Shown one piece after another: positions 25,720 to 34,516 of a DNA stretch of 64,000 bases (the stretch's first letter is position 1; each line of letters opens with the position of its first letter). The DNA is from Bacteroidota bacterium (GTDB lineage Bacteria; Bacteroidota; Bacteroidia; Bacteroidales; FEN-979): assembly GCA_026391355.1 (NCBI GenBank), contig JAPLDH010000023.1, positions 16,739-80,738 on the forward strand. The letters are read 5' to 3'. The notes under the pieces were generated by a model, which saw only the letters and a list, made by a program, of their open reading frames with translations, did not search any database and had not been told where the DNA came from. The position numbers and the translations under genes are program-made.

Positions 25720-26088
25720 TCATACCTTCCTCACCAGCCATTCCAACCCCCGTTCCCTTTTCCCGAAAACCCTGTGGTTTAAACTTCCCATCATCCGCAG
25801 CATCACCCTGAACGCAATTGACCTGAAGAAACCCAGACCCACAAGAGCAATGAATCGGACATAGGGACGATTGTGGGCAGCCATACCCTGAATGATCCTG
25901 ATTCTTTCCCTGTCAATTTTCATCCCAGTGAAGTCCACCAAAGCCAGTAATGATTGTGGTTTACGCAACGCCACGATCTTTTTGGCTTCTTCCGATGTCT
26001 GGGTAACTTCGGCGGTTGAACTGGACGTGGTGAAATCCATAACAAGGATTTGCTTCCCGTGATGATCAATGTATCGGACGGGGGACAT
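25720..26088 (-). CDS. STAS/SEC14-like domain protein
   Basis: About 122 residues from the ATG at 26088 (MSPVRYIDHHGKQILVMDF); an ATG 42 bases upstream would add a leader of hydrophobic residues. The pattern 'Y-I-D-x-x-G-k-x-I-l-x-x-D-f' and LLALVDFTGMKIDRERI is that of small stand-alone STAS/SEC14-like proteins of unknown function. The C terminus FRSIAFRVMLRMMG is moderately hydrophobic. It stands alone; no role can be inferred. Confidence 0.55.
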   Translation of the reverse strand: MSPVRYIDHHGKQILVMDFTTSSSTAEVTQTSEEAKKIVALRKPQSLLALVDFTGMKIDRERIRIIQGMAAHNRPYVRFIALVGLGFFRSIAFRVMLRMMGSLNHRVFGKRERGLEWLVRKV

Positions 26089-26211
26089 ATAATCCAACTT
26101 TATTGTAAAGTTAATTGGAATCTGGATCAACGGAATGATATTTTCAACAAATTAGTTTGGTTTTGGCACATTGCTGGACTACCTTTATGAACACTTAAAG
26201 ATTGATATTTT

Positions 26212-26610
26212 ATGAACGCAAAAGTAAACGCCAACCCGTTGTGGCTGAAGATTCTCCGCTGGTGCGCTCGGATCATTACCATTCTTTTCATCGTCTTTAT
26301 TCTGGGAATGTTCATCGGTGAGGGCGGCACTTGGAGCCAGCCCAAGAACTTACCACTGGGGTTTCGAGATTATGCACTTCTTTCCCTTTTCGGTTTTTAT
26401 GTTGTCGGTCTGGTTATCGGCTTGTGGCGGGAAGGTTTGGGTGGGCTGATAAGCATTGTCTTTATGATCACTCAAATCGCTATCCTTGCTTCCGAGGGTC
26501 ATTCACATCTGACTTACTTCTATTTAATGCTGGTGCCCAGCTTATTGTATCTTTTAAGTTGGTATTTTCACCGTATGTTGGCACGAAAACAATCGCAGTT
26601 GGGTCAATAA
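26212..26610 (+). CDS. Small four-helix membrane protein (DUF7670-like)
   Basis: 132 residues: a basic N terminus (NANPLWLKILRWCARI) and four hydrophobic helices (IITILFIVFILGMFIG; YALLSLFGFYVVGLVIGLW; LISIVFMITQIAILA; YLMLVPSLLYLLSWYF). This pattern with GEGG and PLGFRDYALL occurs in many small Bacteroidota membrane proteins of unknown function. A similar-sized membrane gene follows 63 bases downstream on the same strand. No catalytic residues are evident. Confidence 0.65.
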   Translation: MNAKVNANPLWLKILRWCARIITILFIVFILGMFIGEGGTWSQPKNLPLGFRDYALLSLFGFYVVGLVIGLWREGLGGLISIVFMITQIAILASEGHSHLTYFYLMLVPSLLYLLSWYFHRMLARKQSQLGQ

Positions 26611-26673
26611 TGTCTTATCTTTAGTGCAGTAATTTATGGGGAATTACGACATTCATATCTAATCCGAATTGCA

Positions 26674-27060
26674 ATGAAAACAAAAGGGAACATGTCATTT
26701 TTGTATGGTTTGCCAAGCTGGCTTCAAGCCATTCTATGGGTTTTCGCTTCCACTATTGTATTATTTGGTCTTGGCGAAGGGGTGGGGAATATCCTAAAAA
26801 TCAATGAGAATATTGCTGGTGCTATCCCGTATATCATCTTTGATGTGCTGGTTGCAGTTGGGTGTTATTTTATGGTCAAATGGAATCCAAAGTGCGTATG
26901 GTATGTTCCGTTTATCTGCAATGCGGTTGGCATTATTGCCGCTATAATTGAACCAACTTTCTGGCATACATCATTATGGATGCTCATTTGCAGCGGTTGG
27001 GTTCTGTCGATAATTGCATCAATCCTTGGGGCGAGGGTTGGCAGAACTGGAAATAAATGA
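26674..27060 (+). CDS. Small membrane protein, unknown function
   Basis: 128 residues with four hydrophobic segments (LQAILWVFASTIVLFGLG; IPYIIFDVLVAVGCYFMV; YVPFICNAVGIIAAII; MLICSGWVLSIIASILGA). No family recognised. A short stretch at 33250-33290 encodes GWVRSIIASVIGA, closely similar to this protein's C-terminal CSGWVLSIIASILGA, so a related gene once existed there. Downstream, 27061-27196 holds the trace IPKTKQVVDQYYEAMKE-stop and nothing else readable. Confidence 0.6.
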   Translation: MKTKGNMSFLYGLPSWLQAILWVFASTIVLFGLGEGVGNILKINENIAGAIPYIIFDVLVAVGCYFMVKWNPKCVWYVPFICNAVGIIAAIIEPTFWHTSLWMLICSGWVLSIIASILGARVGRTGNK

Positions 27061-27196
27061 ACAGCATTTCAGGCAATACCGAAAACAAAACAAGTTGTCG
27101 ATCAGTATTATGAGGCGATGAAGGAGTGAACCAATATACCATTCTGTAATTTGCTGTTCTTTATTTCTTGCATTTTAACTTTATAACAAAACGTCT

Positions 27197-27838
27197 ATGA
27201 AAAAGATCATCGTTAATTTATGTATCGCAATCATTATCAATTCTCTTTCTGCACAAGTCCCAAAGACAATCATTTTGAACCCGCCTGACAAGACCAGAGG
27301 GTTCCCAGTGATGAAGGCTTTATCATTACGTGAATCGGCACAGGAATTTGATACAACAAGTCTGAAACTGCAGGATATTTCCGACTTGTTATGGGCTGCA
27401 AACGGGATAAACAGACCTGAAAGTGGGAAGCGCACAGCCCCGTCAGCAATGAACGCACAGGATATCGATGTCTACGCATTTATGAAATCTGGCGTTTATC
27501 TTTACAATGCGAAGAAACATTGCCTTGAATTCATCATCGATGGTGACCATCGGGCATTGGTTGCGGGAAAGCAGGAAAATTTTGCAAAAGCACCCCTGAT
27601 CTGCCTGTTGGTATCAGATATTTCAAAATTCCAGCATGGGAATGATTCTTCTAAATTGGTCATTGCAGCATATGATGCTGGTATCGTATCACAAAACATT
27701 TCCATTTTTTGTGCATCGGCTGGCTTTGCTACCAGACCACGAGCTACCATGGATCAGCAAAAGCTAAGGGAAATTCTTAAATTAAAGGATTCTCAACATT
27801 TGATGTTGAATAATCCCGTTGGTTATAAAAAAGATTAG
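27197..27838 (+). CDS. Exported SagB/ThcOx-type nitroreductase family protein
   Basis: 213 residues beginning with a signal peptide (MKKIIVNLCIAIIINSLSAQ). LSLRESAQEFDTTSLKLQDISDLLWAANG is the SagB-like opening 'l-x-x-R-x-S-x-R-x-f', NRPESGKRTAPSAMNAQDIDVY is the substrate-loop region, and AYDAGIVSQNISIFCASAG is the conserved 'G-x-x-x-Q-N-i-x-L-x-a-x-x-l-G' helix of nitroreductases. Secreted Bacteroidota members of this family have unknown substrates. Stand-alone gene. Confidence 0.8.
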   Translation: MKKIIVNLCIAIIINSLSAQVPKTIILNPPDKTRGFPVMKALSLRESAQEFDTTSLKLQDISDLLWAANGINRPESGKRTAPSAMNAQDIDVYAFMKSGVYLYNAKKHCLEFIIDGDHRALVAGKQENFAKAPLICLLVSDISKFQHGNDSSKLVIAAYDAGIVSQNISIFCASAGFATRPRATMDQQKLREILKLKDSQHLMLNNPVGYKKD

Positions 27839-28383
27839 TACCTACTAAACATTAATTCCAGATGGTTATTGAAAGTTACTTTTCGTACTTTTGCTATGTC
27901 ATAAAAGCAATGAAAAAGACTCTATCCACACTAGGAATTCTGTTTATGCTGGCACTTAAAAACCCACCAATGCCAGATTTTGCATTGTTCCAGAAGAACT
28001 CTATCGTTGAGGTTCGCTGTTTTTCACTCAAAAAAATTGCGTTGGAATTTTTCATGAATTAAATGCGGGACATTCCCAACTTCGCTCAAAATCGAGCGAC
28101 TTTGGGAACTATTAATAACTTAGAAAACTTAACCCCAAACCGCTTTAAATAACGCTTCCAGCTTTCTCTTGTTTAGTTTACAATCAGTCCGAACCTCAGA
28201 ACATTCATCCACTCCAAAGGAGTTGATACCATAGGGGATGGGATGATCCTGCTAAAGTATATTCCAGACAGTGATGAAGGAGAAGAAGTTAGTCCAGAGG
28301 TTCCAGTTGAATCGGTGCAACTAAGAGTGAGATAGGAATTAGGGTTGTAGTTGGTTAAAGTATGCTGACTTTTTTGGAGCAAA
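27839..28383. other. 545-base gap with possible gene remnant
   Basis: No convincing gene. A plus-strand segment at about 28157-28335 reads through codons for SPNLRTFIHSKGVDT and GMILLKYIPDSDEGEEVSPE to a stop, and looks like the 3' end of a lost gene; the only in-frame ATG is at 28243. A 66-codon frame at 27862-28062 has no protein-like character. Confidence 0.3.
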
Positions 28384-29088
28384 TTATTTCATGTTTTGTG
28401 TTATTGCATCGGCAGTGTCGCTAATCTTTTTCAAAATGTTTGACAATGTTGACATCAATTTTGAAAGTCGATCCATTGCCATCTGAAGCCTTAGGGATTC
28501 CATCTCACCCAATTCGCTCATACTGTCAAGTTGATTCTTAAGATCATCTTGAATGGTTCTGATTTGAGCGATATCATCGATATGACCATTATAAAGATCA
28601 GTAATAATGAATTCAACCTCACCTTTGGAATCCTTATTAGCAACTGGCATCAAGGCATGATGATATGCAGCCTCATTCCCCATCCCTTGAGAAAAATCAA
28701 GTGGCGGGTGCTTTTTCTTCTGCCCTTCATTTGCTGTAATATCTTTGCCGATGTTTTCCATAGCTCTGCGTAAGGCAGCTTTTGCTTGATTTATCGCTTT
28801 TATGTGTGCCATAATCGCTTTCAAATCCTCTTCGGCACTTTTTGAGGCTTGCTGGAGTACAATGAAAGCGATTGCTTCAATATCCCCGCCATTGAGGTCT
28901 CCAAGCACACTCCAATTTGAGTACGATAATCTTGTACCCGAATTTTCTATGTAATCTCCATTTACAGGATCAGATCGATCAAACTTGCGGATCGCATCTC
29001 TGACAAAATCACCAGCATCCTCATATAAGCCTTCTTCGACTTTTTTAGTGACAAAATCCTTAAGGTTACCTTTTATCGTTATGTTCAT
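28384..29088 (-). CDS. Ribbon-helix-helix N terminus joined to a helical domain, unknown function
   Basis: 234 residues. Residues 1-40 (MNITIKGNLKDFVTKKVEEG and YEDAGDFVRDAIRKF) look like a ParD-type ribbon-helix-helix DNA-binding/dimerisation motif. The rest is helical: DIEAIAFIVLQQASKSAEED, IKAINQAKAALRRAMENIG, and a C terminus MESLRLQMAMDRLSKLMSTL with SNILKKISDTADAITQNMK. The C-terminal segment recalls small helical hairpin proteins such as type III secretion needle-like subunits, but this is only resemblance. No toxin gene partner is adjacent, so it is not an ordinary ParD antitoxin. Confidence 0.6.
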   Translation of the reverse strand: MNITIKGNLKDFVTKKVEEGLYEDAGDFVRDAIRKFDRSDPVNGDYIENSGTRLSYSNWSVLGDLNGGDIEAIAFIVLQQASKSAEEDLKAIMAHIKAINQAKAALRRAMENIGKDITANEGQKKKHPPLDFSQGMGNEAAYHHALMPVANKDSKGEVEFIITDLYNGHIDDIAQIRTIQDDLKNQLDSMSELGEMESLRLQMAMDRLSKLMSTLSNILKKISDTADAITQNMK

Positions 29089-29123
29089 GGCTCATTTATA
29101 ATAGATGAATAATTCATATAGTT

Positions 29124-29450
29124 CTATTCTTTCTTCTTCTTTATTTTTTGTTCAGGCAGTTCTTTGTAGGTGATCCTGATCAAATTACTGATCCATTCCC
29201 GATCTTCAACTCTGTCATCGATAAGAAAACTTGTTTTTGCTCCTACATAGGGTGGAGCCTCAATGACATTCCCAATAAATGCTCTTCCTGAGATGGTTGG
29301 TTTTACAAAAAGTTGATTATCGCATACAAGCGCAACAACTTTCCCTTCACAGTAGAGGGCATACTCTCCAAACATCTTTTTATAGGTGATCTGACCAGCA
29401 TTCTCGATCTGGTCAACAATGAAATCAACGAAACTCTTATCAGAAGCCAT
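29124..29450 (-). CDS. TfoX/Sxy N-terminal domain protein
   Basis: 108 residues: ITYKKMFGEYALYCEGKVVALVCDNQLFVKPT is the diagnostic TfoX_N segment 'r-k-M-F-G-x-y-x-l-y-x-x-g-x-x-f-a-l-v'. Full TfoX regulates competence in gammaproteobacteria, but short TfoX_N-only proteins like this are widespread and uncharacterised. The lysine-rich tail EQKIKKKKE is probably disordered. It lies 63 bases from a DNA glycosylase gene on the same strand. Confidence 0.85.
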   Translation of the reverse strand: MASDKSFVDFIVDQIENAGQITYKKMFGEYALYCEGKVVALVCDNQLFVKPTISGRAFIGNVIEAPPYVGAKTSFLIDDRVEDREWISNLIRITYKELPEQKIKKKKE

Positions 29451-29512
29451 TTTGAAAAGTTTTATCTTTTATGATTTTATCCTAATTGACAACAAATTTA
29501 GCATTACCAACC

Positions 29513-30121
29513 TTAACTGCGATTTCGTTTACTGAGATAATAGTGCCACAGGAAAAATGTCGCAAGTGAACGATAGGGCTTCCACCGTTCAGAGTGCCCA
29601 GTAATTTCTTCTTTTGAAACGGCACCAGTCAGTTCCTTGACGGTTTTTATAATAGCGACATCACCGATTGGAAAAACATCCTTAGCTTGTAAGCAAAACA
29701 TGAGGTAAATATCGGTAGTCCAGTCTCCGATCCCTTTAATATTTTTTAGCTGGGTTCTTACATCAAGAACGGTCAATTCTGGCAACCCAGCTAAATCGAT
29801 TTTTCCATCAAGGATAGCCTTTGAGAGTTCCTTCAGGTATTTTGATTTTTGTTTACTGATCTGGCACTGACGCATCTCTACGTCTGAAAGTTTCAGGATT
29901 TCTTCAGGGGTAAATGCTTGTAAGTAATCATTGAGTTTGTTAAAGTGAGCATTAGCGGATTGTAAACTTACCTGTTGCTCCAGAATGATCTTAGCCAATG
30001 TACTGAATCCTTGTGGTCTGTTCCAGTTAGGTGGTGAACCGTATAAAGCGTGGATCGTTCCAAATACCTTATCTGCTCTGAGGAGTTTTTCAATATCTGG
30101 TTGGTTTACGATTGGATTCAT
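29513..30121 (-). CDS. DNA-3-methyladenine glycosylase (AlkA-like, HhH-GPD)
   Basis: 202 residues with the helix-hairpin-helix LKNIKGIGDWTTDIYLMFCL at about 125-145 and the catalytic Asp region FPIGDVAIIKTVKEL, where the D of 'F-P-x-x-D' is the glycosylase aspartate. FSTLAKIILEQQVSLQSANA is the conserved lead helix. It would remove alkylated purines in base-excision repair. Shorter than E. coli AlkA because the N-terminal domain is absent, as in many bacterial members. Confidence 0.87.
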   Translation of the reverse strand: MNPIVNQPDIEKLLRADKVFGTIHALYGSPPNWNRPQGFSTLAKIILEQQVSLQSANAHFNKLNDYLQAFTPEEILKLSDVEMRQCQISKQKSKYLKELSKAILDGKIDLAGLPELTVLDVRTQLKNIKGIGDWTTDIYLMFCLQAKDVFPIGDVAIIKTVKELTGAVSKEEITGHSERWKPYRSLATFFLWHYYLSKRNRS

Positions 30122-30184
30122 TTTACTTAAAATCAGTCAATTCCCCTCTCTAAGAACAATGTTGAGCGTCTATGGTGTTTTTTA

Positions 30185-31132
30185 TCACTCAATGCTTATA
30201 ATAACTTTCCCACGTGCATGTCCTTCAGATAAATACCGCATGGCATCAGCGGTCTTATCAAGCGCATATCGCCTGTCAATAACTGGCTTGATCTTGCCAT
30301 CCTCTACAAGTTTTGTAAGAAATTCCAAATCCTTTTTATTTGCTTTGGCAGATACAGTTCTCATCTTCTTCGAGCCAAATGACAACAACCATCCAAATAA
30401 TAGTGATTTGAAAATTTGTGGTATGGAACCACCAACCATTACATATACGCCATTTGGAGTCAGGATTTTTTTATAAGCAAAAATTGGATAACCTCCATTA
30501 ACAGCCATGATAAGATTATAACGCATGTTGCTTTTTGTAAAATCCTCTTTTGTGTAATCAACCACGTAATCAGCACCAAGAGAACTCGTTTGTAGCGCAT
30601 TGTTTGAGCCACACACTCCAGTTACTTCTGTGTCGAAATATTTGGCAAGTTGAACCGCAAATGTTCCAACACCGCCAGCACTACCAACAATTAAAACTTT
30701 TTGTCCTTTGCGAATGTTGCCTTTATCACGTATTGCTTGTAAAGCAGTTAATGCTGCCATAGGCAATGCTGCTCCTTCTTCAAACGAAATCTTTGCAGGT
30801 TTAATTATCAGGGCTTTTTCAGGAGCTGTAACATATTGGGCAAAACCTCCAAATCCAAACTTGGCAAGGTCTCCCATTACTTCATCCCCAACCTTAAACT
30901 GAGTGATATTTTCCCCTGCCAATTCCACCTTACCTGCTATATCGGCTCCAAAAATTCTCCTCTTCGGTATAAGCCCCATTTTCATAGAACGGTAATCTGC
31001 TGCATTTACTGACACTGCATGTATTTTTACCAACACTTCGTTGTCGGTTGGTACAGGCTTGTCAACATCACAATAGATCAGCTTTTCGGGTGATCCTTTT
31101 TTGTTATAGACTACTGCTTTCATTTTTTCCAT
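30185..31132 (-). CDS. NAD(P)-dependent alcohol dehydrogenase, quinone-oxidoreductase type (MDR)
   Basis: About 315 residues from the ATG at 31132 (MEKMKAVVYNKKGSPEKL); the start at 31123 is equally possible, and a longer frame would overlap the upstream gene. Features: VLVKIHAVSVNAADYRSMKMG (catalytic-domain strand), GADIAGKVELAGENI, and the Rossmann motif GQKVLIVGSAGGVGTFAVQLAK with GxxGGVG. The structural-zinc cysteines of ADHs are absent, so it belongs to the zinc-free MDR group (NAD(P)-dependent reductase for quinones or enones). The upstream membrane protein gene ends 4 bases before it. Confidence 0.85.
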   Translation of the reverse strand: MEKMKAVVYNKKGSPEKLIYCDVDKPVPTDNEVLVKIHAVSVNAADYRSMKMGLIPKRRIFGADIAGKVELAGENITQFKVGDEVMGDLAKFGFGGFAQYVTAPEKALIIKPAKISFEEGAALPMAALTALQAIRDKGNIRKGQKVLIVGSAGGVGTFAVQLAKYFDTEVTGVCGSNNALQTSSLGADYVVDYTKEDFTKSNMRYNLIMAVNGGYPIFAYKKILTPNGVYVMVGGSIPQIFKSLLFGWLLSFGSKKMRTVSAKANKKDLEFLTKLVEDGKIKPVIDRRYALDKTADAMRYLSEGHARGKVIISIE

Positions 31133-31136
31133 ATAT

Positions 31137-31814
31137 TTATTCAGTTTTGTAAATGTATCTACTGTCACGGTATCCTGATTCTGTTCTTTGTGATTTGGTT
31201 TCCCGATCCCATAAATAGGCAACGAAAATAAATAACAAATTAGCTATTAGTACGATAGAGGTTCTCAGCACATAATGTTCTCTGAAAATTGGTGGTTCTT
31301 CTGCAAATACCATCCCTGTAAAAGCACCAACCATTAAAAATAATAGAAGGTAAGAGTACAAATTCTTTTTCAGTAGCATCCATCCAATTACGACAAATGC
31401 TATTTCAAGAATATATGTCAGAATTGGGTAATGCCACAGACCCAGTCCGACTTTGGAGCTGCCAAAGAATAGACTTAGGTCGGGTGTGTGAACAATCAAA
31501 TCGATGACCCAGTGAGACAGGACGCACGACCCTAAAATCCATGCCCAAGTTTTCTTATCCATTGCCCAAAAGATCACAAGTACAATCGCTGATATTAGCA
31601 ATGTCCCGCTCAATGAATGAGAATAGGGCAAATCCAGATAGTTCCTGAAGAAGGGATTATCACTGGGCACGAAAGAAGCCTTTTCGATCCCCAATAGCAC
31701 AAGGGTAAATGCAATGATATCCAAAAGCTGAACGGATGTAAATAATAGCCAGAGTGGAATGTCTGAAGCCTTTGTCTTGACTATGTATGCAACGCCATAA
31801 TGTCCGATAAACAT
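31137..31814 (-). CDS. YdjM-like membrane-bound metal-dependent hydrolase family protein
   Basis: 225 residues, about six to seven hydrophobic segments. MFIGHYGVAYIVKT opens with an intramembrane His, LPYSHSLSGTLLISA and CVLSHWVIDLIVHTPDL hold further His and Asp residues in the pattern 'H-x-x...S-H-S...S-H-x-x-x-D' of LexA-regulated YdjM-like and DUF457 proteins, suggested to bind metal. Its role is unknown. It probably shares a transcript with the downstream MDR dehydrogenase. Confidence 0.65.
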   Translation of the reverse strand: MFIGHYGVAYIVKTKASDIPLWLLFTSVQLLDIIAFTLVLLGIEKASFVPSDNPFFRNYLDLPYSHSLSGTLLISAIVLVIFWAMDKKTWAWILGSCVLSHWVIDLIVHTPDLSLFFGSSKVGLGLWHYPILTYILEIAFVVIGWMLLKKNLYSYLLLFLMVGAFTGMVFAEEPPIFREHYVLRTSIVLIANLLFIFVAYLWDRETKSQRTESGYRDSRYIYKTE

Positions 31815-31852
31815 GTTTCTAAATTTTATAGTTTTTGTATAGGATGGGTTGT

Positions 31853-32077
31853 TTATTCAGCAAGTTTAATATCTCTGACATGATGCTCAAATTCAAGCTC
31901 CCATGCTGGGGATGTGATGCAAATCTGTTTTAAGGAACCTTTATAATAGAATCTTGTATTGGGCGGAACAATTACAACGTCACCAGCACAAACTTCGTGT
32001 GGATTATCTTCAATGAACCAAGTCCCATTACCCTCAATGCTTATAATATTGAACATTTTGCAATCCATTTCACACAT
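31853..32077 (-). pseudogene. Cupin-domain fragment
   Basis: 74 codons: IEGNGTWFIEDNPHEVCAGD then VVIVPPNTRFYYKGSLKQIC is the second half of a cupin barrel (motif 'G-x-G-x-x-x-x-x-g-x-x-x-x-x-x-G-D-x-x-x-I-P-P-n-x'). The first strands with the metal-binding HxH are missing. A normal cupin is at least 100 residues, so this is most likely a 5'-truncated gene. Confidence 0.5.
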
Positions 32078-32154
32078 TTTTCTAAATCTATCTCCTTGAT
32101 TGTTTCAGGATAGTTTTTGGCATCTCCTTAGGCTTCCGTTTTAAAAGTCCCATA

Positions 32155-32589
32155 TTAAAATACCGAATCATTAATGCTGACATTGTAAACATCGGAGGAA
32201 TTTCGTTTGATCCCGTAAATCTCAAATCCAAATGAGTCAGGAACTTCTTCAATAAAATCAAAGACCTCACAGGTTTTGGGAAGGGATGAAAAGATAAGGA
32301 TAAACCTTTTTGTGGTTCCCGCTTTAACAAGTTCCCAGTGAGGGGCATAAGAAATATTAAGAGCATGCAAGAGTTGGCTTTTACTACCTGAAACCCTGTC
32401 AACCAGAAAGGTTGAGTTCCATATGCGTATGCTAATATCAATTGGGGCTGAAAATGAGCAGTGGACAATGACCGTACCTTGCTCCTCAACCTGATTGAGT
32501 AACTCAGCCTTGATCTTTTCATCAAGTTCAATAAATGGTCTTATATCGGGGGTAATGACCTGTTTCTCTGTTCCTCCTGTATTCTTCAT
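32155..32589 (-). CDS. Unrecognised 144-residue protein
   Basis: A soluble beta-rich protein: VIVHCSFSAPIDISIRIWNSTFLVD, a middle containing LVKAGTTKRFILIFSSLP, and an end SFGFEIYGIKRNSSDVYNVSI. The closing 'F-x-I-x-x-I-x-R-N-x-s-D-V-Y' phrase recurs in small Bacteroidota proteins, but the family has no known function. A second overlapping frame (32088-32531) lacks protein-like character and was rejected. Confidence 0.55.
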   Translation of the reverse strand: MKNTGGTEKQVITPDIRPFIELDEKIKAELLNQVEEQGTVIVHCSFSAPIDISIRIWNSTFLVDRVSGSKSQLLHALNISYAPHWELVKAGTTKRFILIFSSLPKTCEVFDFIEEVPDSFGFEIYGIKRNSSDVYNVSINDSVF

Positions 32590-32659
32590 GAAAATTGTGA
32601 ATATAGGGCAAATTTACAGAAAATGGGTAGCCCTAAAGCGGCTTCAATTAATTTAGGGT

Positions 32660-32667
32660 TATATTTG
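32660..32667 (+). promoter_or_regulatory. -7 box ahead of the lipocalin gene
   Basis: TATATTTG matches TAnnTTTG, 51 bases before the ATG at 32719. No good TTG at the -33 distance. Confidence 0.4.
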
Positions 32668-32718
32668 TAAAGTTTCCCTTTTTTTAACTTTAGCATCAAT
32701 CAACAAAACCCCAAGGTT

Positions 32719-33243
32719 ATGACATTTCCGAAAATTATAATCAGTTACCTTTTAACCACCTTTAACTCATGTTCAACCATTCCTGAAGGAGTGACGGCAG
32801 TTAAACCCTTTAATATTTCGAAGTATTTGGGAAAATGGTACGAAATAGCCCGTATGGATTTCCGATTTGAACGCAACTTGAATAATACCACAGCAAACTA
32901 TTCAGTCAATAGTGATGGCACCATTAAAGTTGATAATCGGGGTTTTAATTATAAAACAATGAAATGGAAAGAAGCTATTGGCATTGCGAAATTTGTTGGA
33001 AAACCAGATGTAGCAATGCTAAAGGTGTCGTTTTTTAGACCTTTTTATTCTGGTTATAATGTCATCGCTTTAGACATTGAGTATAAATATGCTCTTGTTG
33101 CAGGAAAAAACTTAAGTTATCTATGGATACTATCTCGTGAGACTACAATACCAGAAGATGTTAAACAGAACTACCTTGCCGTTGCTAAAAAGCTGGGATT
33201 TAACACATCAGCTCTGATCTGGGTTGAACATGATAAAAATTAG
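32719..33243 (+). CDS. Bacterial lipocalin (Blc-like)
   Basis: 174 residues. The signal region IIISYLLTTFNSCSTIPEG contains a possible lipobox ending in Cys. SKYLGKWYEIARMDFRFER is the lipocalin signature 'G-x-W-Y-x-i-a-r', and YLWILSRETTIPEDVKQNYL is the third conserved region. Likely an outer-membrane or periplasmic lipid-binding lipoprotein. The gene has its own -7 box and stands alone. Confidence 0.87.
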   Translation: MTFPKIIISYLLTTFNSCSTIPEGVTAVKPFNISKYLGKWYEIARMDFRFERNLNNTTANYSVNSDGTIKVDNRGFNYKTMKWKEAIGIAKFVGKPDVAMLKVSFFRPFYSGYNVIALDIEYKYALVAGKNLSYLWILSRETTIPEDVKQNYLAVAKKLGFNTSALIWVEHDKN

Positions 33244-33637
33244 AATCTGACAGTTATTGGCTGGGTGCGGTCAATCATTGCATCAGTTATCGGTGCTGAG
33301 GATTGCAAGAGGTAAGCCAATTTAATTATAACAAAGCTAAGGCATAACAACATCCACATTTTCTTTGATCATTTTCAGAGAGGTGGATTCCTGATCTTTG
33401 CTGATCGTGAATGGAGTTATTGACAATCAGCAGGCAGTTTGTATGAGAAGAGTGAATCCCAAACAGATAACAACAAGGAAAAATGCCACTACCAGAAAAA
33501 GAGGAGAAGGGGTGCAGGGGATGAGGTGCATGGTAAATTCCCCGGGGCTTGCCCTGGAATTCAGGTCTCCCGAGTATTCGGGACCCTGGGGTTCATACCA
33601 ATTGATTAAGGATCCCGGTAAAGAGATGAATATGTTA
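33244..33637. other. Gap with membrane-gene remnant and GC-rich hairpin
   Basis: 33250-33290 encodes GWVRSIIASVIGA, a relic of a gene like the one at 26674. At 33565-33586 GGTCTCCCGA-gtat-TCGGGACC forms a short GC-rich hairpin without a T-run, inside a segment (33530-33600) of higher GC than its surroundings. No gene is credible here. Confidence 0.4.
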
Positions 33638-34513
33638 TCAGGGTTGCCTTTTCATGAAATCATTTACAACCTTTCGTATCACTGAGTCACCTGGGGAGGC
33701 AACAAGTGCTTTATGGTAGGAGTTATATGCTTCCCCAAACAAATTCTTTTGCTCGTAAAAGCCCGCAAGTAACAGGGAGTTGATCGCCGGGGTATAATTC
33801 AGCAGTTTCCTGAATTTATTCAACTCGGCTGAGTATGATTTTTTCTGCGTATTACCGGCCAGAGAGAAGGAATATCTTACTGGATCAACAGGGGGATACC
33901 GATCGACGGAAACTGACCAATGGTACATCTTTCCACTGACCAGTTTGCCTGTTTCGGGGAACCATGTAAAAATTGTATCGGTAACGGTTGAAGCAGTGAT
34001 AGTTTTCCCTGACGGATCCAGGATGGTAATGTAATATTCTGTAATGCCGGGTCTCCTGTTCCAGAGAAAAGTCACACTGTCAGCAATTATCAGGGATCCA
34101 TCGATAGGGAATATCATCAGCAAATTCTCTTCTCGTGTGACTGAAGCATTGGGGGTATTGCGATTTTTTTTCTTCTCCTCATACATACAACTCCAGATAA
34201 AATGAAAGTATTTAGCGGTGATCGAATTATCTGATTCCGCGCATTTGGTTTGTAACTGCCGGAAGGAATAATTGCCTTTCTGGTCAAGAACGACCGGTTT
34301 ACCTGTCGAATCGAACATGATTAACTGTGCACTGGTTTCAAGGGAAACACTTCCGCCTTTAATAACCTGGTCGAGTACTACCGGTTGCTTTTTGTTCGTA
34401 TGGCTTGCATATACTTTCCCGGAGTAATGAAAAACCTTAAAGGAATTGCATTGTGAGAAGGTAAAGCCACAAAAAAGGAGGATGAAAATACCCGTTAATA
34501 AAATCTTTTTCAT
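33638..34513 (-). CDS. Secreted protein with FecR-like N-terminal region and TPR-like C terminus
   Basis: 291 residues with a signal peptide (MKKILLTGIFILLFCGFTFS). The N-terminal part (VYASHTNKKQPVVLDQVIKG, GSVSLETSAQLIMFDSTGKP) has the 'G-x-x-l-x-t-x-x-x-s' rhythm of FecR-like or SH3-like sensor-associated domains. The middle is a beta domain (TEYYITILDPSGKTITAST), and LLLAGFYEQKNLFGEAYNSYHKALVASPGD is a TPR-like repeat. It lies 3 bases after a CHASE2 gene on the same strand; the CHASE2-FecR-TPR combination suggests a joint envelope sensing module. Confidence 0.6.
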   Translation of the reverse strand: MKKILLTGIFILLFCGFTFSQCNSFKVFHYSGKVYASHTNKKQPVVLDQVIKGGSVSLETSAQLIMFDSTGKPVVLDQKGNYSFRQLQTKCAESDNSITAKYFHFIWSCMYEEKKKNRNTPNASVTREENLLMIFPIDGSLIIADSVTFLWNRRPGITEYYITILDPSGKTITASTVTDTIFTWFPETGKLVSGKMYHWSVSVDRYPPVDPVRYSFSLAGNTQKKSYSAELNKFRKLLNYTPAINSLLLAGFYEQKNLFGEAYNSYHKALVASPGDSVIRKVVNDFMKRQP

Positions 34514-34516
34514 GGT

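Noticed and set aside
27862..28062. 66-codon plus-strand open frame after the SagB-like gene
   Set aside because: No protein-like character, no family pattern and no promoter; probably chance.
28384..29088. ParD antitoxin of a toxin-antitoxin pair
   Set aside because: The protein is far longer than ParD and no ParE-like gene is adjacent.
32088..32531. 147-codon minus-strand frame overlapping the 32155-32589 gene
   Set aside because: The overlapping 144-codon frame has the better amino-acid composition and a conserved-looking C terminus.
33398..33685. 95-codon plus-strand open frame
   Set aside because: Composition follows a GC-rich hairpin segment and overlaps the end of the secreted-protein gene; no sensible protein features.
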